Of a DNA stretch of 8,689 bases, positions 6,745-8,689 are shown in pieces. The stretch spans positions 1-8,689 of the forward strand of contig JACCTQ010000352.1 in NCBI GenBank assembly GCA_013812265.1, written 5' to 3'. Numbering within the stretch: position 1 is the first letter of the stretch; every line of letters starts with the position of its first letter. A program made the position numbers and the translations under genes. The DNA comes from Actinomycetota bacterium. GTDB taxonomy: Bacteria > Actinomycetota > Thermoleophilia > Gaiellales > Gaiellaceae. Below the pieces are notes generated by a model that did no database searches, was not told the DNA's origin, and saw only the letters and a program-made list of their open reading frames with translations.

Positions 6745-8349
6745 ATGGCCAGCCTCAGCGCTCGCATCCTTGCACTGCTCGTACTTTGCGCGGTGGCAGC
6801 GGGATGCGGCGCTGCCGAACGCCACGCTGCCGATGCAGGGCCCGAGACGCGTCGCCTCGGCCTCGACGGTCTCAGCATCGAGCTACCGGTCGGCTGGGAC
6901 GGTTTCGTCAAGCGCCTCGGCCCTCGCGGAGATGAGACGACGGCGCTGCACGCCTCGAATATCCCCTGGCCCGAGCCGCTGCGGAATCTCGACGCCGGTT
7001 CATTGCGCCAGATCCAGCGGCTACCGAGAGACGGCGTCCTCATCTCCGCGGTGGCCGGCACCCGTGGTGCCGAGTCCGCCGCTCGCTCGCTTGCGCCACC
7101 GATCGGCCTCGCTGACGGGTACTTCCTGGACGATTCATACGAGGGCCAGCCGGCGCCTCATGTCTCGACACAGCTCATCGTCGGTCGCGTTGGCGACCGA
7201 TTCTTGAATGTTCAGGTCTTCTTCGGTCGCAACGACCCGGACGAGGCGATGCGCGCTGAGGCGAACGCGGTCCTGCGAACGCTCGCCCTCCGCACGGAGC
7301 CCGGAGCACCGACGCCGGCCGGCTGGCGCAAGCATCACGCCCCCGAGCTCGGCCTCAGCGCGACTGTTCCCGACGACTGGCAGCTCGCGGACAAGCCGCT
7401 CACGAACGTCAGCTACCCGCGCGAGGTGCTGGCTCTCGCCACGTATCCGCTCGAAGGCGGTGGCAAGGGTGGCGGCTCCCCCTGCGTGGCAATCAAGCGC
7501 GACCTCGAGGCGCTTCCTCAGGATGGGGCACTGATCTGGCTGCTCGAGTATCGCCCTTCCCGCGGGGATGTCTGGGCCGATCTGCCACGCAGCCGCTTCC
7601 CACCGCGGCCCGACACCTACACGCTCTCGCGGGAGGACCTCCAGCCCGGTTGCAATGCCGTTCTTGGCTTCAACACAACCTTCCGCGACGCCGATCGGCC
7701 CTTCCAACTCTGGCTCATGTTCGGCGAGAAAGTAAGCGACGCGCGGCTCGCGGAGGTGGGGCAGATTCTCCGCGCTCTCCGCTTCGATGGGCTACCAGCT
7801 CCCCCGCCCGATCCCTACGCCGGCTGGCCGCTCATCACCACCAACCCCGGCGACTCGCTGCGCCCGCCGCCGGGCTGGGCCGCTGCCGCCGCGATGTTCC
7901 GACCCGACAAGACACCACGCCCGCGGCCACTGTTCTTCGCGAGTAACCGCGCGCTCTTCGGCTTGCCGCCGAAGCTCGTTCCCCACATGGACGAGCTGCC
8001 GGGGCCTATGCCGAGCGCTGCGCTGGCGAACGAGTTCCCAAAGGACGGTGTTCTGCTCTGGATCCTCGAGGAAAGCGACCGCTCGCAGATAGGAACCCGC
8101 TTCGGGGCCATCGAGCGCGGCTGGCCGCGCCCGGCCGACTTCAGACCGGCCCACGTGTTGACGAAGCCCGCGCCAGAGGTCCGCTGGCTTCACGCAGGCG
8201 GTGAGTGGCGGGGCTACCGCTTCTCGGCCTGGGTAGCAAGCGGGCCTGAGGCGAGCAACAAAGACCAAGAGCTCGCCTTGAAGAGCGCTGGCTCGCTGGC
8301 CGTCTCCGGTTGCTGGCGCGACGTCATCGACGATTGTCCGGACGAGTGA
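6745..8349 (+). CDS. Lipoprotein with three tandem PsbP/Mog1-like modules (534 aa)
   Basis: ATG 6745 gives a lipoprotein signal: R7, a hydrophobic stretch 8-19, and lipobox A18-A19-G20-C21. An in-frame ATG at 6616 would put 43 extra residues before the signal and is only one base from its GAGGAG, so it is rejected. Three related modules follow: about 40-182, 202-347 and 370-522. Each opens with a 'P-x-x-W'-type turn (PVGW 48-51, PDDW 209-212, PPGW 375-378). Each has the motif P-x-DG-x-L near its middle (94-99, 258-263, 432-437), followed in modules 2 and 3 by W-(L/I)-LE. Modules 1 and 2 end with a helix-strand 'LRxLxh'. Only module 2 has a cysteine pair, C247/C303, matching C99/C150 of the smaller lipoprotein. 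The tail adds C523 and C531. A Pro-rich linker (349-357) separates modules 2 and 3. The protein is presumably anchored outside the membrane; ligand unknown. Confidence 0.86.
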   Translation: MASLSARILALLVLCAVAAGCGAAERHAADAGPETRRLGLDGLSIELPVGWDGFVKRLGPRGDETTALHASNIPWPEPLRNLDAGSLRQIQRLPRDGVLISAVAGTRGAESAARSLAPPIGLADGYFLDDSYEGQPAPHVSTQLIVGRVGDRFLNVQVFFGRNDPDEAMRAEANAVLRTLALRTEPGAPTPAGWRKHHAPELGLSATVPDDWQLADKPLTNVSYPREVLALATYPLEGGGKGGGSPCVAIKRDLEALPQDGALIWLLEYRPSRGDVWADLPRSRFPPRPDTYTLSREDLQPGCNAVLGFNTTFRDADRPFQLWLMFGEKVSDARLAEVGQILRALRFDGLPAPPPDPYAGWPLITTNPGDSLRPPPGWAAAAAMFRPDKTPRPRPLFFASNRALFGLPPKLVPHMDELPGPMPSAALANEFPKDGVLLWILEESDRSQIGTRFGAIERGWPRPADFRPAHVLTKPAPEVRWLHAGGEWRGYRFSAWVASGPEASNKDQELALKSAGSLAVSGCWRDVIDDCPDE

Positions 8350-8414
8350 CGGGCTCCCCTCTCCGTGCTTTGCATCCGTGCCTCTTGTTACGCGTCCTAG
8401 CTGATTGATCCCGG

Positions 8415-8689
8415 TTAGGGCGTAATCTTCCAGCTGCCAATCGGGCTTATGAGAGCGTCCGCCAGCTCAGGAGAATGGCTCGCCACGGTAATCGTCGTCG
8501 CCAGCCTCAGCCGCTTTCCCTGCGAGCGCGGCGGGATTCTGAACGCGCAGCTGATCGCTCGCAGCACCCCGGCCGATGAGTAGGCGTTGTGCGCTGTGCC
8601 GACAAGTCGCCGCTCGCCGAGGAACGCCTCGCAGAGCGCGTCGGCGCTCTTCGCCTTTTCGGGCTCTTGCAGGATCGCGGTGACCGCGA
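8415..8689 (-). CDS. Unrecognised protein, C-terminal 90 residues (gene starts right of the window)
   Basis: On the reverse strand a frame is open from the window edge to a TAA at 8417-8415. It has a strongly coding character: about 81% of its third codon positions are G or C by hand count. The visible part starts AVTAILQEPEKAKSADALCE and ends SPIGSWKITP. It contains two cysteines and a basic stretch (IPPRSQGKRLRL) in the middle, and no obvious membrane helix. I do not recognise the family. The gene converges on the lipoprotein gene, with 65 bp between the two stop codons. A 49-bp stretch encoding ATTITVASHSPELADA occurs a second time at 6594-6642. Forward-strand frames in this interval are short and have poor codon use. 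Confidence 0.7.
   Translation of the reverse strand, partial: AVTAILQEPEKAKSADALCEAFLGERRLVGTAHNAYSSAGVLRAISCAFRIPPRSQGKRLRLATTITVASHSPELADALISPIGSWKITP
8453..8501. repeat. 49-bp direct repeat, copy 2: inside the reverse-strand gene
   Basis: It matches 6594-6642 at 47 of 49 positions, 1859 bp away, so the two copies bracket the three-module lipoprotein gene. This copy lies in an open coding frame on the reverse strand and is therefore the likely parent. Just beyond it, GCCAGCCTCAGC (8500-8511) also occurs at the start of the lipoprotein gene (6747-6758), which may be chance or another trace of the rearrangement. Confidence 0.85.

Noticed and set aside
8405..8428. TTGATC and TAATCT as a housekeeping promoter
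   Set aside because: Spacing is 12 bases, too short, and the elements lie at the end of the reverse-strand gene with no start codon placed downstream.

Overview
The window looks like chromosomal DNA from a high-GC actinobacterium, most likely of the Thermoleophilia type (Gaiellales/Solirubrobacterales). This is inferred from GC-rich third codon positions, Gly-Cys lipoprotein signals, apparently leaderless genes and the gene content; no marker gene fixes the taxon. No rRNA, tRNA, transposase, CRISPR array or replication origin was seen.

Left part (1-3439). The window opens in the last 44 codons of an FtsX-type ABC transporter permease. A short gene (358-663) follows, for a secreted protein with 12 cysteines and a Tat-like leader. 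Next comes a complete 906-residue permease with two FtsX-like domains (719-3439), whose C-terminus is nearly identical to that of the first permease. The cysteine-rich gene therefore sits between two tandem permease paralogues. No ATP-binding subunit is visible and is presumably outside the window. The middle of the large extracytoplasmic domain is clearly poorer in GC than the membrane parts of the same gene.

Middle part (3440-5934). A 225-bp gap, with two copies of a GRAACTT-type motif 39 bp apart, precedes a small ECF-like sigma factor (3665-4162). It overlaps by four bases (ATGA) a 591-residue single-pass membrane protein (4159-5934). Position and topology make this a candidate anti-sigma factor or sensor, but it has no zinc-binding HxxxCxxC motif. 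Its large outer part carries three related segments, each with a cysteine pair.

Right part (5935-8689). Two lipoprotein genes (5996-6595 and 6745-8349) carry one and three copies of a roughly 150-residue module that resembles the PsbP/Mog1-like class. Each is preceded by the same promoter-like signal, GGACCTC-N15-CGTA, ending 8 or 9 bp before an ATG without Shine-Dalgarno sequence. That looks like an ECF promoter giving leaderless mRNA, and suggests the lipoproteins are the regulon of the sigma factor next door. A reverse-strand gene enters from the right edge and ends at 8415. A 49-bp piece of its coding sequence recurs between the two lipoprotein genes, evidence of a past duplication.

As a whole, 3440-8349 reads as a cell-envelope signalling island: ECF sigma factor, membrane partner and surface lipoproteins under a shared promoter motif. 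The signal is unknown.
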